Assembly (NCBI GenBank): GCA_947259395.1
Contig: CAMYMN010000008.1
Span: 1-59,357, forward strand
Length of the DNA stretch: 59,357 nucleotides
DNA from: an uncultured Gammaproteobacteria bacterium
GTDB taxonomy: Bacteria; Pseudomonadota; Gammaproteobacteria; Arenicellales; JAANXG01
Reading direction: 5' to 3'
The position numbers and the translations under genes are program-made. This document shows, in pieces, positions 17,946-25,842 of the stretch (position 1 is its first letter; each line of letters starts with the position of its first letter). The notes below the pieces were generated by a model. That model did not search any database and was not told where the DNA came from. It was given only the letters and a program-made list of their open reading frames with translations.

Positions 17946-18920
17946 TCAGTGGAATCGGCGGGCTAATTCCCGGATCACTTGGTTCAGTCCTGCTGTAACT
18001 TGCGCGAGGCGGGTAAAATCAATCTTGTCGGGTGTGTCCTGCGGCGTGTGGTAATAGGGATAACGAAACGAAGCGGTGTCGGTCACCATGATCGCAGGAT
18101 ACCCATGCCGCCAAAAGGAAGCATGGTCCGAACGGCGAATGTCGCGCAATAGATTAGGGGCGGCGATGCCCTCGGACGCAATCGTGGCATGACTGCGGAA
18201 GCTCGCGATGGCGGTGCGCACGAGTTGGCGTGAGCGCAGATTGCCTACGAACGCGACGAAGTTGCCGGTATCGGGATACAGCCACGCCAAAGGTGCGGGG
18301 TACTTCTGTGAGCCGGGTTCATCGGTGTAGTACCCAATCGTCTCTAATGACATCATGGCGATAATCTTGTCGCCATTTTGTTTTGCCCTACCGGCATACG
18401 TCAGGCTCCCCATCGCATCGGTCCCACCGTGCGGAAGTTCTTCATTGGGGAACGCCACGAAATGAATGGTTCGGTGGAATCGTTGGTCGGCATTGCGCGC
18501 CGCTAATTCCAGCAATGCGGCGACGCCGCTGGCGTTGTCATTCGCTGCGGGAGACCCAGGGACCGAATCGTAATGAGCGCCGACGACAATAATTTCATCG
18601 ATCTCACCGCCAAGTTCCGCTATCACGTTGCGAAATTCTGTGCCGTATGCGGTGTATGTTTGGTCGCGAACGGCCAATCCAGTGTGTTCGAACTGCTTGA
18701 CGATGTAATCGGCGGTTTGGTTCAACGGTTGCAGTTTTCCGGCATGCCGCTCGCCGATGGAAACGGCGAGCGCGTGAACATGACGTTGGAGATCAGCAGT
18801 GTCGACTGGTCGTGACCCCATTGGACGCCGCCCGGATTCACCGGGCATGTGGACGATCCAAAAATATGCCGCCAGCAACGATAACGCCACCGTGGCAATG
18901 ACGATGACCAAGATGCGCAC
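17946..18920 (-). CDS. M28-family metallopeptidase, membrane anchored
   Basis: About 324 residues. The GTG start gives an N-terminal hydrophobic anchor or signal (ILVIVIATVALSLLAAYFWI). The M28 zinc motifs are visible: VGAHYDSVPGS (His and the associated Asp), NDNASGVAALLELA (bridging Asp), FPNEELPHGG (Glu-Glu: general base and zinc ligand), SLETIGYY and a late YYHTPQDTPDKI (zinc His). It is an aminopeptidase-like exopeptidase facing the periplasm. An upstream in-frame start at 19004 would add 28 residues, but they are encoded by repeat DNA (GGATCCCGGATAATG), so it is less likely. No ribosome site is obvious. Confidence 0.8.
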   Translation of the reverse strand: MRILVIVIATVALSLLAAYFWIVHMPGESGRRPMGSRPVDTADLQRHVHALAVSIGERHAGKLQPLNQTADYIVKQFEHTGLAVRDQTYTAYGTEFRNVIAELGGEIDEIIVVGAHYDSVPGSPAANDNASGVAALLELAARNADQRFHRTIHFVAFPNEELPHGGTDAMGSLTYAGRAKQNGDKIIAMMSLETIGYYTDEPGSQKYPAPLAWLYPDTGNFVAFVGNLRSRQLVRTAIASFRSHATIASEGIAAPNLLRDIRRSDHASFWRHGYPAIMVTDTASFRYPYYHTPQDTPDKIDFTRLAQVTAGLNQVIRELARRFH

Positions 18921-19370
18921 GGGACAGGAGTCTAGCGCAACTGGGTGCCAAGGATCCCGGATAATGATGAAGGGATCGAGCGGCTGCACGCCGCGCTGGA
19001 GCAATGCAACGAGCGGGCGGAGCCGTGACTTCGACCGCTGATTTTTCGAATGCTATGCATATGCGGGAGCGCCATTGTGGCACGACCTTCGTCGCACTTG
19101 CACCTGCTTTGTCGCCGCACAGAAGGGGGGATGGATCTTTCCGTCTTGAACTCGGCGCGATTATTCACCGCGCTGAGAATCTTCACCGCGCCCGTAAAAT
19201 CACCAGACTCGCCTTCGCTCTGATTCGAGATCAACCCCAATATCAGGCGCCAGCTCATGCTTAGGCCTTGACCAAAAAACATAGAATCTCAAACTTACAA
19301 TTAAAAACTCGGTGACTTTTTAAACCTCGATGGATCGGAGGGGCGTCCGGTCATGATCATCGCGGTGTGT
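18921..19370. other. Intergenic region with repeat debris
   Basis: About 450 bp between the M28 peptidase and lexA. The first 110 bp hold dispersed-repeat sequence: GGATCCCGGATAATG near 18953 and GCGCTGGAGCAATGCAACGA near 18998. The rest is open on the minus strand (a run starting MSWRLILGLISNQSEGE near 19258) but that reading continues into the repeat and I do not call it a gene. Confidence 0.4.
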
Positions 19371-19985
19371 TCACAGCGCCTTGCCACTGCGCACGACACC
19401 AACCCCCAGCCCCTCGATCTCCAATACGTGATGCCGCAGATCCACAAGTATCGTCGCAAATTCCGGATTTTCGGGCAGCAAGTAGACTTGATGACCCCGG
19501 TGCCGATAGCGCTTGACAGTCACCTCCTCGTTGACCCGGGCCACCACGATCTGGCCGCTGGTGACATCCTGAGTGCGGTGCACTGCCAGCAGGTCACCAT
19601 CGATGATGCCGGCTTCTCTCATACTCATGCCGAACACCCGCAGCAGATAATCGGCGCGCGGACGAAACACATCCCCGCGGATGTCCAGGTAATCTTCGAT
19701 GTGTTGCTCCGAGAGGATCGGGCTGCCGGCGGCGACCCGCCCGACCACGGGTAAACCGCGTGCATGCCCGTGACGCTCAGCCAAGCGGATGCCGCGGGAT
19801 GCCCCGGGAATGAGGGTGATGACGCCTTTGCGCGCCAAGGCCCGCAGGTGATCGTCGGCGGCATTGGGCGAGCGGAATCCGAGCTGTTGGGCAATTTCGG
19901 CGCGCGTTGGTGGCATGCCGGTGCTGTCGAGGCACTCACGGATCAGATCCAATACCTGGATCTGGCGCATGGTCAGCTTGTGCAT
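19371..19985 (-). CDS. lexA: SOS repressor LexA
   Basis: LexA of 204 residues, standard length. The N-terminal winged helix starts [15 protein letters not shown]. The helix-turn-helix is [20 protein letters not shown]. The autocleavage site is Ala86-Gly87 in GRVAAGSPI. The catalytic dyad is Ser121 (FGMSMREAG) and Lys158 (EVTVKRYR). It represses SOS genes and its own promoter, which carries an SOS box just upstream of the start codon. No translesion polymerase gene (dinB, umuDC, imuAB) is adjacent. Confidence 0.96.
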   Translation of the reverse strand: MHKLTMRQIQVLDLIRECLDSTGMPPTRAEIAQQLGFRSPNAADDHLRALARKGVITLIPGASRGIRLAERHGHARGLPVVGRVAAGSPILSEQHIEDYLDIRGDVFRPRADYLLRVFGMSMREAGIIDGDLLAVHRTQDVTSGQIVVARVNEEVTVKRYRHRGHQVYLLPENPEFATILVDLRHHVLEIEGLGVGVVRSGKAL

Positions 19986-19994
19986 GACGAATAA

Positions 19995-20010
19995 CTGTAT
20001 ATATACACAG
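19995..20010. promoter_or_regulatory. LexA (SOS) box of lexA
   Basis: CTGTATATATACACAG fits CTGT-N8-ACAG and the E. coli-type consensus closely. It lies 10 bp upstream of the lexA start. A second, imperfect palindrome (CTGGATTATATCCAG, 20015-20029) follows but has a 9-nt spacer instead of 10, so I do not count it as a box. Confidence 0.88.
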
Positions 20011-20063
20011 TAACCTGGATTATATCCAGTTATTTGATGAATGCCAAGCTAATCAGCAAGTTA

Positions 20064-20386
20064 CTAGCCTGCATATTGCACCAGTATCCGGGAAGCTGAC
20101 GCACACTGCGACTCCTCGCAGCACAAGGGACAGGGGCGGCTGAACCCCCTGCTGCGCGAGGACAAGCACCGGGCTGGAGCGAAAATCATAGCCGTAGCTA
20201 TGGGGCTTGAGTGAAGTCCAAGTACTGCAACGACACCAGCACAAGTGCAGGCGTGCCTGGACCAGCCAGAGCCCGGATAGCCCCGCGTCTATTCTCGCCA
20301 AGCAATATCGAGTGAAGTGACGTTGCGGGTCTTTCCAATGTATACCATGAATAGACGCGGGGCGACTGGTGCAATATGCGGGATAG
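20064..20386. repeat. MITE-like element with terminal inverted repeats, copy B
   Basis: The ends are 22-bp imperfect inverted repeats: CTAGCCTGCATATTGCACCA plus GT at 20064-20085, and AC plus TGGTGCAATATGCGGGATAG at 20365-20386 (20 of 22 pair). An internal pair, CCCCGCGTCTATTC (20281-20294) and GAATAGACGCGGGG (20349-20362), is perfect. At about 323 bp with no coding frame it looks like a non-autonomous element. One end recurs in copies A (17586) and C (30299). Confidence 0.75.
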
Positions 20387-20396
20387 TGCCTTAGCC

Positions 20397-20430
20397 AAAA
20401 AAAACGCGCACGGCTCAAGGCCGTGCGCGT
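20397..20430 (-). terminator. Rho-independent terminator after the DsrE-like gene
   Basis: A perfect 11-bp GC-rich stem (ACGCGCACGGC / GCCGTGCGCGT, loop TCAAG read on the plus strand) is followed on the minus strand by eight T. It ends the sigma / anti-sigma / dsrE transcript, 28 bp after the last stop codon. Confidence 0.95.
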
Positions 20431-20457
20431 TGTGTTTCGCGACTGGTGGGTACGGAT

Positions 20458-20895
20458 TTACGGTCTGACGTAGGTCCAGCCCTGCTCCTGCAGCTCCATA
20501 ATTCGAATAACACCAGCAGGCACTACTTTGACGCCGTCAACGAGCGTGACGTCTTTCCCGCTCTTTTTGGAGACCTTTTTCATTGTGTTGCCACACGCGC
20601 TGAAGGTGATGTTTTCATACAGTGCGAGGTCCGGCACCCGCTTCGACACCGGGCTCTTGGGCGTCAACAGGCTCAGCCCCGGTCCGTAGGCGACGATCTC
20701 GATTTCAATATCATCGCCCAGCGCCTTTTGCAGGTTGACGGCGTTATTCAAGGCGATGTTTTGGGTGCGCACGTCATCGGTGCTTACCTGGATAACCAGC
20801 TTGTGTTTGGCATCGGCAAAAGCGGTGCCCTGAAAACCAACCAGCGCCAGCAGCATAGCAATCGCCAGGCCTGCGGAAAGTCTAAGATTCTTCAT
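20458..20895 (-). CDS. Secreted DsrE-family protein
   Basis: About 145 residues. The start is the ATG preceded by GAGGAGGGAG; a TTG just before it is also in frame. A signal peptide (LSAGLAIAMLLALVGFQGTAFA) precedes a DsrE/DsrF-like alpha/beta domain: KLVIQVSTDDVRTQNIALNN, EIEIVAYGPGLSLL, and the Cys-containing ITFSACGNTMKK. The tail, VIRIMELQEQGWTYVRP, is typical of periplasmic DsrE-like proteins. DsrE-type proteins handle protein-bound sulfur on a Cys, but this secreted subgroup is not characterised to my knowledge. Its tail is closely related to the C-terminal part of the anti-sigma gene upstream (VIELLELQEKGWRYLPI). Confidence 0.85.
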   Translation of the reverse strand: MKNLRLSAGLAIAMLLALVGFQGTAFADAKHKLVIQVSTDDVRTQNIALNNAVNLQKALGDDIEIEIVAYGPGLSLLTPKSPVSKRVPDLALYENITFSACGNTMKKVSKKSGKDVTLVDGVKVVPAGVIRIMELQEQGWTYVRP

Positions 20896-21029
20896 CAATG
20901 CTCCCTCCTCGAGAACAGGTAATATCGTTAAACGCGTCTAGCGCGTCGTGGGCGTTGCGGTAGTTGTCCCGCACTCGGTGTGATGAGACGTCGTGGATCG
21001 TAAAATTATTCCCAGTGCGCCGAACACGA

Positions 21030-21746
21030 TCAGATCGGCAGGTACCGCCAACCTTTCTCCTGCAGTTCGAGCAACTCGATCACCCCTGAATTAACCATCA
21101 ATACCTCGGGTAATAGTTCGATGCTTTCGCCGCGTTCCCGCTTCATGCGTTTGCGGGTCTGGGAGCATCCGGCAAAAACCACATGGTTTTTGTGTTGTGC
21201 ATTGAGCTGCTGAATCCGGTGTTTGAACGGCGAAGTTCGGGCGCTCAGCAGGTACAAGCCCTCGCCATTGGCGACGATCCGCACCAGGTTGGCGGCCCCG
21301 CCACCGTTGTTGGCGGCGAGCAGCGTCTCGGCTTCGTCCAGGATCTGCTCGAACGCCGCCGCGTCGTTGCGGCTGGCATGAAACACGACCTTGACCCTCG
21401 ATGCCGATGGCTGGTCAACGTCCGCCACCAGCGCCGACGCCGCCGGCGGGTGCCAGACCGGGTAGGCCAGCCAGCCCAACAATCCCCCCGCCGACATCAA
21501 TGCGACCATCGCTGCCAATCCCCATGCGGGAAATCTTGAGGGCAGCCGTTGGGCTTGACTTAAAATCGGCGCGATCTGGTAGGCGCTGCGTAGCAGATCA
21601 CGGGTGGCGCGCAAATCACATACGCGGGTCCGCAGGTCAGAGTCTTTCGACATCGTCATGTAGATCTGCATCATGTCATCGTCAGATAACTCGTGATCGA
21701 TGAATGCGTTGAGCATTTCGTCGGAAATCTTATCTGTAGCAGTCAC
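21030..21746 (-). CDS. Membrane anti-sigma factor fused to a DsrE-like periplasmic domain
   Basis: 238 residues; the GTG start shares GTGA with the stop of the sigma gene. Residues 1-70 have the anti-sigma pattern (DEMLNAFIDHELSDDDMMQI, RDLLRSAY), without the HxxxCxxC zinc motif. A transmembrane segment covers about 75-95 (LAAMVALMSAGGLLGWLAYP). Residues about 115-238 are DsrE-like: VKVVFHASRNDAAAFEQIL, VRIVANGEGLYLL, VVFAGCSQTRKRM, and a C-terminus matching the secreted paralogue downstream. It probably holds the ECF sigma factor at the membrane and may release it in response to a periplasmic signal read by the DsrE-like domain. That last point is inference. I know of no described example. 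Confidence 0.8.
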   Translation of the reverse strand: MTATDKISDEMLNAFIDHELSDDDMMQIYMTMSKDSDLRTRVCDLRATRDLLRSAYQIAPILSQAQRLPSRFPAWGLAAMVALMSAGGLLGWLAYPVWHPPAASALVADVDQPSASRVKVVFHASRNDAAAFEQILDEAETLLAANNGGGAANLVRIVANGEGLYLLSARTSPFKHRIQQLNAQHKNHVVFAGCSQTRKRMKRERGESIELLPEVLMVNSGVIELLELQEKGWRYLPI

Positions 21747-22312
21747 TTTATTCTCCGGATGCGCGCCGTATTTGGCTTACTTGGTTGACTTTGAGCGCCA
21801 GGCTCGGCTGCCGTGAGCAGTCCGCGTAATCGCGCGCGCGCACGCGACAAGCGGCTCATGACGGTGCCCACCGGTACCTCCAGGATTGATGCAGTTTCGA
21901 CGTACGAGAATCCCTCTAAATCGACAAGGGTCAAGGTTTGACGATGCGTTTCGGGTAGCGCCTGGACTGCTTCACGCACCATGCGGACAAGCTCCCGTTC
22001 GCCGCTTTGGGTTTCCGGTGTTTGCTCATCAATCAACTCGTGATTGTCGATATCATCGGTAGACACTCGTTTGCGATAGTGGTCGTGTCGGCAATTCGTC
22101 ATGATGCGAAACAACCAGGCATCCAATGCCTTGAGGTCGCGCAGATGTCGCGCGCCTTGCAGCGCTTTGACCAGGGTTTCGTGGGTGAGGTCTTCGGCCA
22201 GGGCGCGGTCATGGGTCCAAGCAAAAGCGGTACGATACAAACGCGGCCGGATTGCCGCCAGCCGCTTCCTGATCTCACTGTTACGTACGAATTGAAAGGG
22301 AATCATGGGCAT
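21743..22312 (-). CDS. ECF sigma factor (sigma-70 family, RpoE-like)
   Basis: About 189 residues. Region 2 is seen in YRTAFAWTHDRALAEDLTHE and LDAWLFRIMTNCRHDHYRK. Region 4 is seen in ALPETHRQTLTLVDLEGFSY and VPVGTVMSRLSRARARLRGL. There is no region 3, as expected for group 4. The start is put at the ATG giving MPMIPFQFVRNSE; longer in-frame readings run into the upstream gene. It overlaps the anti-sigma gene by 4 nt, the usual sigma/anti-sigma arrangement. Target genes cannot be named, although the DsrE-like gene is the likely member of its own regulon. Confidence 0.92.
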   Translation of the reverse strand: MPMIPFQFVRNSEIRKRLAAIRPRLYRTAFAWTHDRALAEDLTHETLVKALQGARHLRDLKALDAWLFRIMTNCRHDHYRKRVSTDDIDNHELIDEQTPETQSGERELVRMVREAVQALPETHRQTLTLVDLEGFSYVETASILEVPVGTVMSRLSRARARLRGLLTAAEPGAQSQPSKPNTARIRRIK

Positions 22313-22394
22313 TTCGCGTAGCTTCTGAGTTTCAGGACGGCTGGTGCTTGATTTTATTCCAACGCAGACGATGCGGCGCTGTGTACTATGCGGG

Positions 22395-22766
22395 CTACTC
22401 CGGCAGCTGGAGCGTGAACCGCTGTCCACCGTAATCATGGACACTGTCATGGGCCTCGATCACTACACGATCGACGCCGGGCGGGATCTGAACCTGGCTC
22501 AGGCTGCGCGTAAACGGTTGTTCGTTCTCGTGCGGGTGATACAACACCCGGCGCGCGATTTCCTCACCCTCCGGTGTCACTACCCGCCAGTGGTTGGCGT
22601 AGTGATCCCAGCCGGTGTCGTCATGGCGCACCGTGGCCGAAATCGTGCACACGCGCTGCGTACAACGGGCCTTGGCGTTGACGACGTCAGTCTCCCCGGC
22701 CCATAGCTGCGTCGTGCTTAGGCATGACAGGACGGAAAAAATGATGGTTGCAAAAGCTCTAAACAC
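22395..22766 (-). CDS. Small secreted protein of unknown function
   Basis: 123 residues from a GTG start 11 nt after the infA stop. A signal peptide (AFATIIFSVLSCLSTTQLWA) is followed by a small domain with one Cys pair (ARCTQRVCTISATVRH) and the stretch GWDHYANHWRV, then YHPHENEQPFTRSL and a beta-rich tail. It looks like a single-domain periplasmic protein with one disulphide. I do not recognise the family. It is probably cotranscribed with infA. Confidence 0.7.
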   Translation of the reverse strand: MFRAFATIIFSVLSCLSTTQLWAGETDVVNAKARCTQRVCTISATVRHDDTGWDHYANHWRVVTPEGEEIARRVLYHPHENEQPFTRSLSQVQIPPGVDRVVIEAHDSVHDYGGQRFTLQLPE

Positions 22767-22777
22767 CGGGGTACCGA

Positions 22778-22996
22778 TCAGCGACTGCGATAAACAATGC
22801 GCCCCTTGCTAAGATCGTAGGGTGTCAACTGCACCGTGACCTGATCGCCGCGCAAGATGCGGATATAGTGTTTGCGCATCTTGCCCGAGATGTGAGCGGT
22901 GATGATGTGTCCATTCTCCAGTTCCACGCGAAATTGCGTGTTCGGCAACGTTTCAATCACGGTGCCCTCCATTTCAATGTGCTCTTCTTTGGCCAC
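22778..22996 (-). CDS. infA: Translation initiation factor IF-1
   Basis: 72 residues, the normal length, forming one OB-fold: [60 protein letters not shown]. It binds the ribosomal A site during initiation. Its place downstream of aat-bpt is a common gammaproteobacterial arrangement. Confidence 0.97.
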   Translation of the reverse strand: MAKEEHIEMEGTVIETLPNTQFRVELENGHIITAHISGKMRKHYIRILRGDQVTVQLTPYDLSKGRIVYRSR

Positions 22997-23091
22997 GGTT
23001 AGTCGTGTCAGATGCGTGAATGTTCGATCATGATTAAGCGGGCCGTATGATGCCGGAACACAGTTGGGCCGTAAAGGGCTTCAAAGACTAC

Positions 23092-23808
23092 TCACTGCTC
23101 CGATAATCGTACCCAGGCGCCGTTTTTGAAACCTTCTGCTGGTTGAAAGCCAGTCTTGTAAGACATCTTCCGACAGTCTCTGATCCAGTAGCCAAGGTAT
23201 ACCCAAGGCCGGGACAATTGTTTAGTGTATTGGATTTGCCACAAGATCGCGTAGGTCCCCAACCCACGGGATGATTGTGAAGGGTCAAAGAATGTGTAGA
23301 CCGCGGATAACCCATCTGCGAAGCAGTCGGCGACGGCAACCCCAACCAATTGGTCGTCTACGCGCATTTCGAAAAAGCGCGTGTCGGTGACGTCGCTGGC
23401 CAGGAATTTGTAGTATTTATCGGGATCCGGATCACACATCGTGCTGTCGGGGTGCCGATCCCGTTGATAACGAAGATAGAGATCAAAATGTCTGTCATTG
23501 AACTGTGCAGCGGTTTCGTGCACTCGAACATCATGGTTGCGCCGCCAGTTACGGCGCTGACTGCGCGTCGCTTTGAATTCATCGACCGGGATACGTACCG
23601 AAACACAAGCGTCGCACTGCGCGCAATGAGGTCTGTAGATCATGTCACCACTGCGCCGGAATCCGTGACGCGACAGTTGGGTAAATAAGCGATCGTTAAC
23701 TGTCAGCTCTGGATCAATGATCAGCGTGGTAGCTTCCCTCGCCGCTAAATAGGGGCAAGTGTGAGGCGTGGACACGTATAACTTGATCGATGCCTGCGAC
23801 TTGGTCAT
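23092..23808 (-). CDS. bpt: Aspartate/glutamate leucyltransferase Bpt
   Basis: About 238 residues. It transfers Leu from Leu-tRNA to N-terminal Asp/Glu of proteins, marking them for ClpS/ClpAP (bacterial N-end rule). Family features: TPHTCPYLAAREATTLIIDP, GFRRSGDMIYRPHCAQCDAC, VRIPVDEFKATRSQRRNWRR, and VYTFFDPSQSSRGLGTYAIL in the GNAT-like half. The start is the ATG overlapping the aat stop in ATGA; an earlier in-frame start lies inside aat. It forms an operon with aat, so both N-degron transferases are made together. Confidence 0.94.
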   Translation of the reverse strand: MTKSQASIKLYVSTPHTCPYLAAREATTLIIDPELTVNDRLFTQLSRHGFRRSGDMIYRPHCAQCDACVSVRIPVDEFKATRSQRRNWRRNHDVRVHETAAQFNDRHFDLYLRYQRDRHPDSTMCDPDPDKYYKFLASDVTDTRFFEMRVDDQLVGVAVADCFADGLSAVYTFFDPSQSSRGLGTYAILWQIQYTKQLSRPWVYLGYWIRDCRKMSYKTGFQPAEGFKNGAWVRLSEQ

Positions 23809-24509
23809 GGACGTTTTATAGCGATGTCGGGAGGAAACTGCCACTTACCAATCCGGTCCGCAGACTTCAACGCTGTATCCAGTTCTCCCAAAAAACGTGC
23901 ACGGGGCACCGGTTCAGCACCGAGACGCGTCACATGCGGCGACGGAACCTGGCAGTCAATGAAATGAAAATCCCACTGTTCTACCAGGCGTAGCAGGTAC
24001 ACCAGTGCTGTTTTTGATGCGTCGGTCTGTGTGCTGAACATGCTCTCGCCGAAGAAAGCGGCGCCCAGCGAGATGCCATACAAGCCGCCGACCAGCGTTC
24101 GGCCGGTCCAGGTCTCAACTGAGTGTGCATAGCCCAACTGATGTAACTCCACATAGGCATTGATCATGTCTGGAGTGATCCACGTACCGCCGGCTTGGTC
24201 TTTGCGACGCGGTGCTGCGCAGTGGTTAATCACCCGCTCAAACGCAGTGTCTATGGTGATGTGGTATGAACGGTTGTGAAGATTTTTCTTCAGGCTACGT
24301 GAGATCTTTAAGTTGTGTGGATAGAGTACTGCTCTTGGATCCGGTGACCACCACAATATGGGCTGTCCCTGGCTGTACCAAGGGAAGATTCCCAGTTTAT
24401 AGGCCTCGAGCAGCCGTTCACTGGATAAATCGCCGCCGATCGCCAGCAGGCCCTCCGGGCTTGCATGTTCGACCGGGGGGAACCAGCCGTTCTTAGATTG
24501 CAAGGACAA
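23805..24509 (-). CDS. aat: Leucyl/phenylalanyl-tRNA-protein transferase
   Basis: 234 residues. It adds Leu or Phe to N-terminal Lys/Arg. Motifs: WFPPVEHASPEGLLAIGGDL, YKLGIFPWYSQGQPILWWSP, DPRAVLYP, GGLYGISLGAAFFGESMFS, and HFIDCQVPSPHVTRLGA. The start appears to be TTG (24509) with a weak AGG site; another TTG two codons later is possible. Overlaps bpt downstream. Confidence 0.94.
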   Translation of the reverse strand: MSLQSKNGWFPPVEHASPEGLLAIGGDLSSERLLEAYKLGIFPWYSQGQPILWWSPDPRAVLYPHNLKISRSLKKNLHNRSYHITIDTAFERVINHCAAPRRKDQAGGTWITPDMINAYVELHQLGYAHSVETWTGRTLVGGLYGISLGAAFFGESMFSTQTDASKTALVYLLRLVEQWDFHFIDCQVPSPHVTRLGAEPVPRARFLGELDTALKSADRIGKWQFPPDIAIKRP

Positions 24510-24585
24510 ACCTGTTATCAGTGTTTACTGTCGTAGGGAGACATTGTGCGGCCAACGAACCAAGCTCGCAACTGTTACCGATATC

Positions 24586-25737
24586 TCATTGGTATTCACG
24601 ACGATAAGGTGAGTGGGTGCGCAATACTTGCGTGTAGCGGCGCATCTCCCGGGTCTCACGGTCCAGGGATTCGGCGACTGCATTGGCAAACCGTGGATTA
24701 CTCAGCCAGTGCAACGAACGGGTCTTGGTGGGAATCAATCCGCGGCTCATTTTGTGTTCGCCTTGTGCGCCGGCCTCGAACCGTTGAAGATTGTGCTCTA
24801 TGCAATATTCAATAGCGCTGTGATAGCAGGTCTCAAAGTGCAAACCGTCGAAACTCTCTAACGCTCCCCAGTAACGCCCAAATAGGGCGTTGTCACCTCT
24901 AAAATTCAACGCGCCGGCGACGTATCGAGCGCCTTGTCTGGCGAGAATCAAAACTACGTCTTCGGCCATCTCATTGGCCAGCCAATCGAAGAAATCCCGG
25001 TTGAGATAAGCGTATGCGCCATGGTTCATGACCGTGGACCGATAAAAACGATACATCAGATCCCAGTGTTGCTGGGTCAACTCGTAGCCGGTGAGCTTTT
25101 CCATGCGTATTCCCGCTTCGCTGACCCGGCGTCGCTCCCGCTTCGTCTTCTTACGGTTTTTGGCGTTGAACGCGGTCAAGAACTGATCGAAATCTTGATA
25201 GTTATTATTGTGCCAGTGAAACTGGTTTCCGATGCGCATCATGAACTCCCGTCCGTGGAGCGCACGAGTGCTCTCATCATCGGTGAACAGCCAATGGAGG
25301 GATGACACGTCCAGTGAGTGCGCGTGTTGGCAGGCCTTGTCGATGAGCGCATCGGATACTGACTTGTGCTCTGCGGTCGTCGCCGTCGTCAGTAGCCGCG
25401 GGCCCGTTACCGGAGTGAAGGGGATCGCCACCAGTAACTTGGGATAATAGTCCAGTCCGGTGCGATGATAGGCGTTGGCCCACGCCCAGTCGAAGACATA
25501 CTCCCCGTAGGAGTGATATTTCAGGTACATCGGCACCGCACCGATCAGGTCGCGACGCGAAGAATCACGATAAACGAGCACATGTTGCGGTGACCAACCA
25601 GTGGTCTCGCATACGCATCCGGTGCGTTCGAGTCCAGACAAAAACGCATGGGTTAGGAAAGGATTATGACGGTGCGCTAATTGATCCCAGTCCGTAGCAC
25701 TGATTGCGGTGATGTTGTCGACGATTTCAGGGTACAT
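24586..25737 (-). CDS. FemAB/GNAT-related protein, DUF482 (peptidogalycan) family
   Basis: About 383 residues. The start is the ATG giving MYPEIVDNITAI; upstream in-frame codons run into the nadE promoter region. Family features: WDQLAHRHNPFLTHAFLSGL, TGWSPQHVLVYRD, GAVPMYLKYHSYGEYVFDWA, and late FEAGAQGEHKMSRGL with H-W-L-S-NPRF. It is cytoplasmic, with no signal or membrane segment. The family is widespread next to conserved genes and is annotated as an acyltransferase by fold; its substrate is not known. It is divergent from nadE with about 105 bp between. Confidence 0.85.
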   Translation of the reverse strand: MYPEIVDNITAISATDWDQLAHRHNPFLTHAFLSGLERTGCVCETTGWSPQHVLVYRDSSRRDLIGAVPMYLKYHSYGEYVFDWAWANAYHRTGLDYYPKLLVAIPFTPVTGPRLLTTATTAEHKSVSDALIDKACQHAHSLDVSSLHWLFTDDESTRALHGREFMMRIGNQFHWHNNNYQDFDQFLTAFNAKNRKKTKRERRRVSEAGIRMEKLTGYELTQQHWDLMYRFYRSTVMNHGAYAYLNRDFFDWLANEMAEDVVLILARQGARYVAGALNFRGDNALFGRYWGALESFDGLHFETCYHSAIEYCIEHNLQRFEAGAQGEHKMSRGLIPTKTRSLHWLSNPRFANAVAESLDRETREMRRYTQVLRTHSPYRREYQ

Positions 25738-25842
25738 TACGCACAGTTTAACATTGCCTGTGGCGGGCATTTTGATTGAATCGAGCAGTTCGCTGAAAAT
25801 AGGCCCAGAAATCTCCCGTGCTCTGAACTGAAGAAGGTACAC

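Noticed and set aside
20015..20029. Second LexA-like palindrome CTGGATTATATCCAG
   Set aside because: The spacing between CTG and CAG is 9 and not 10, so it does not fit the SOS box.
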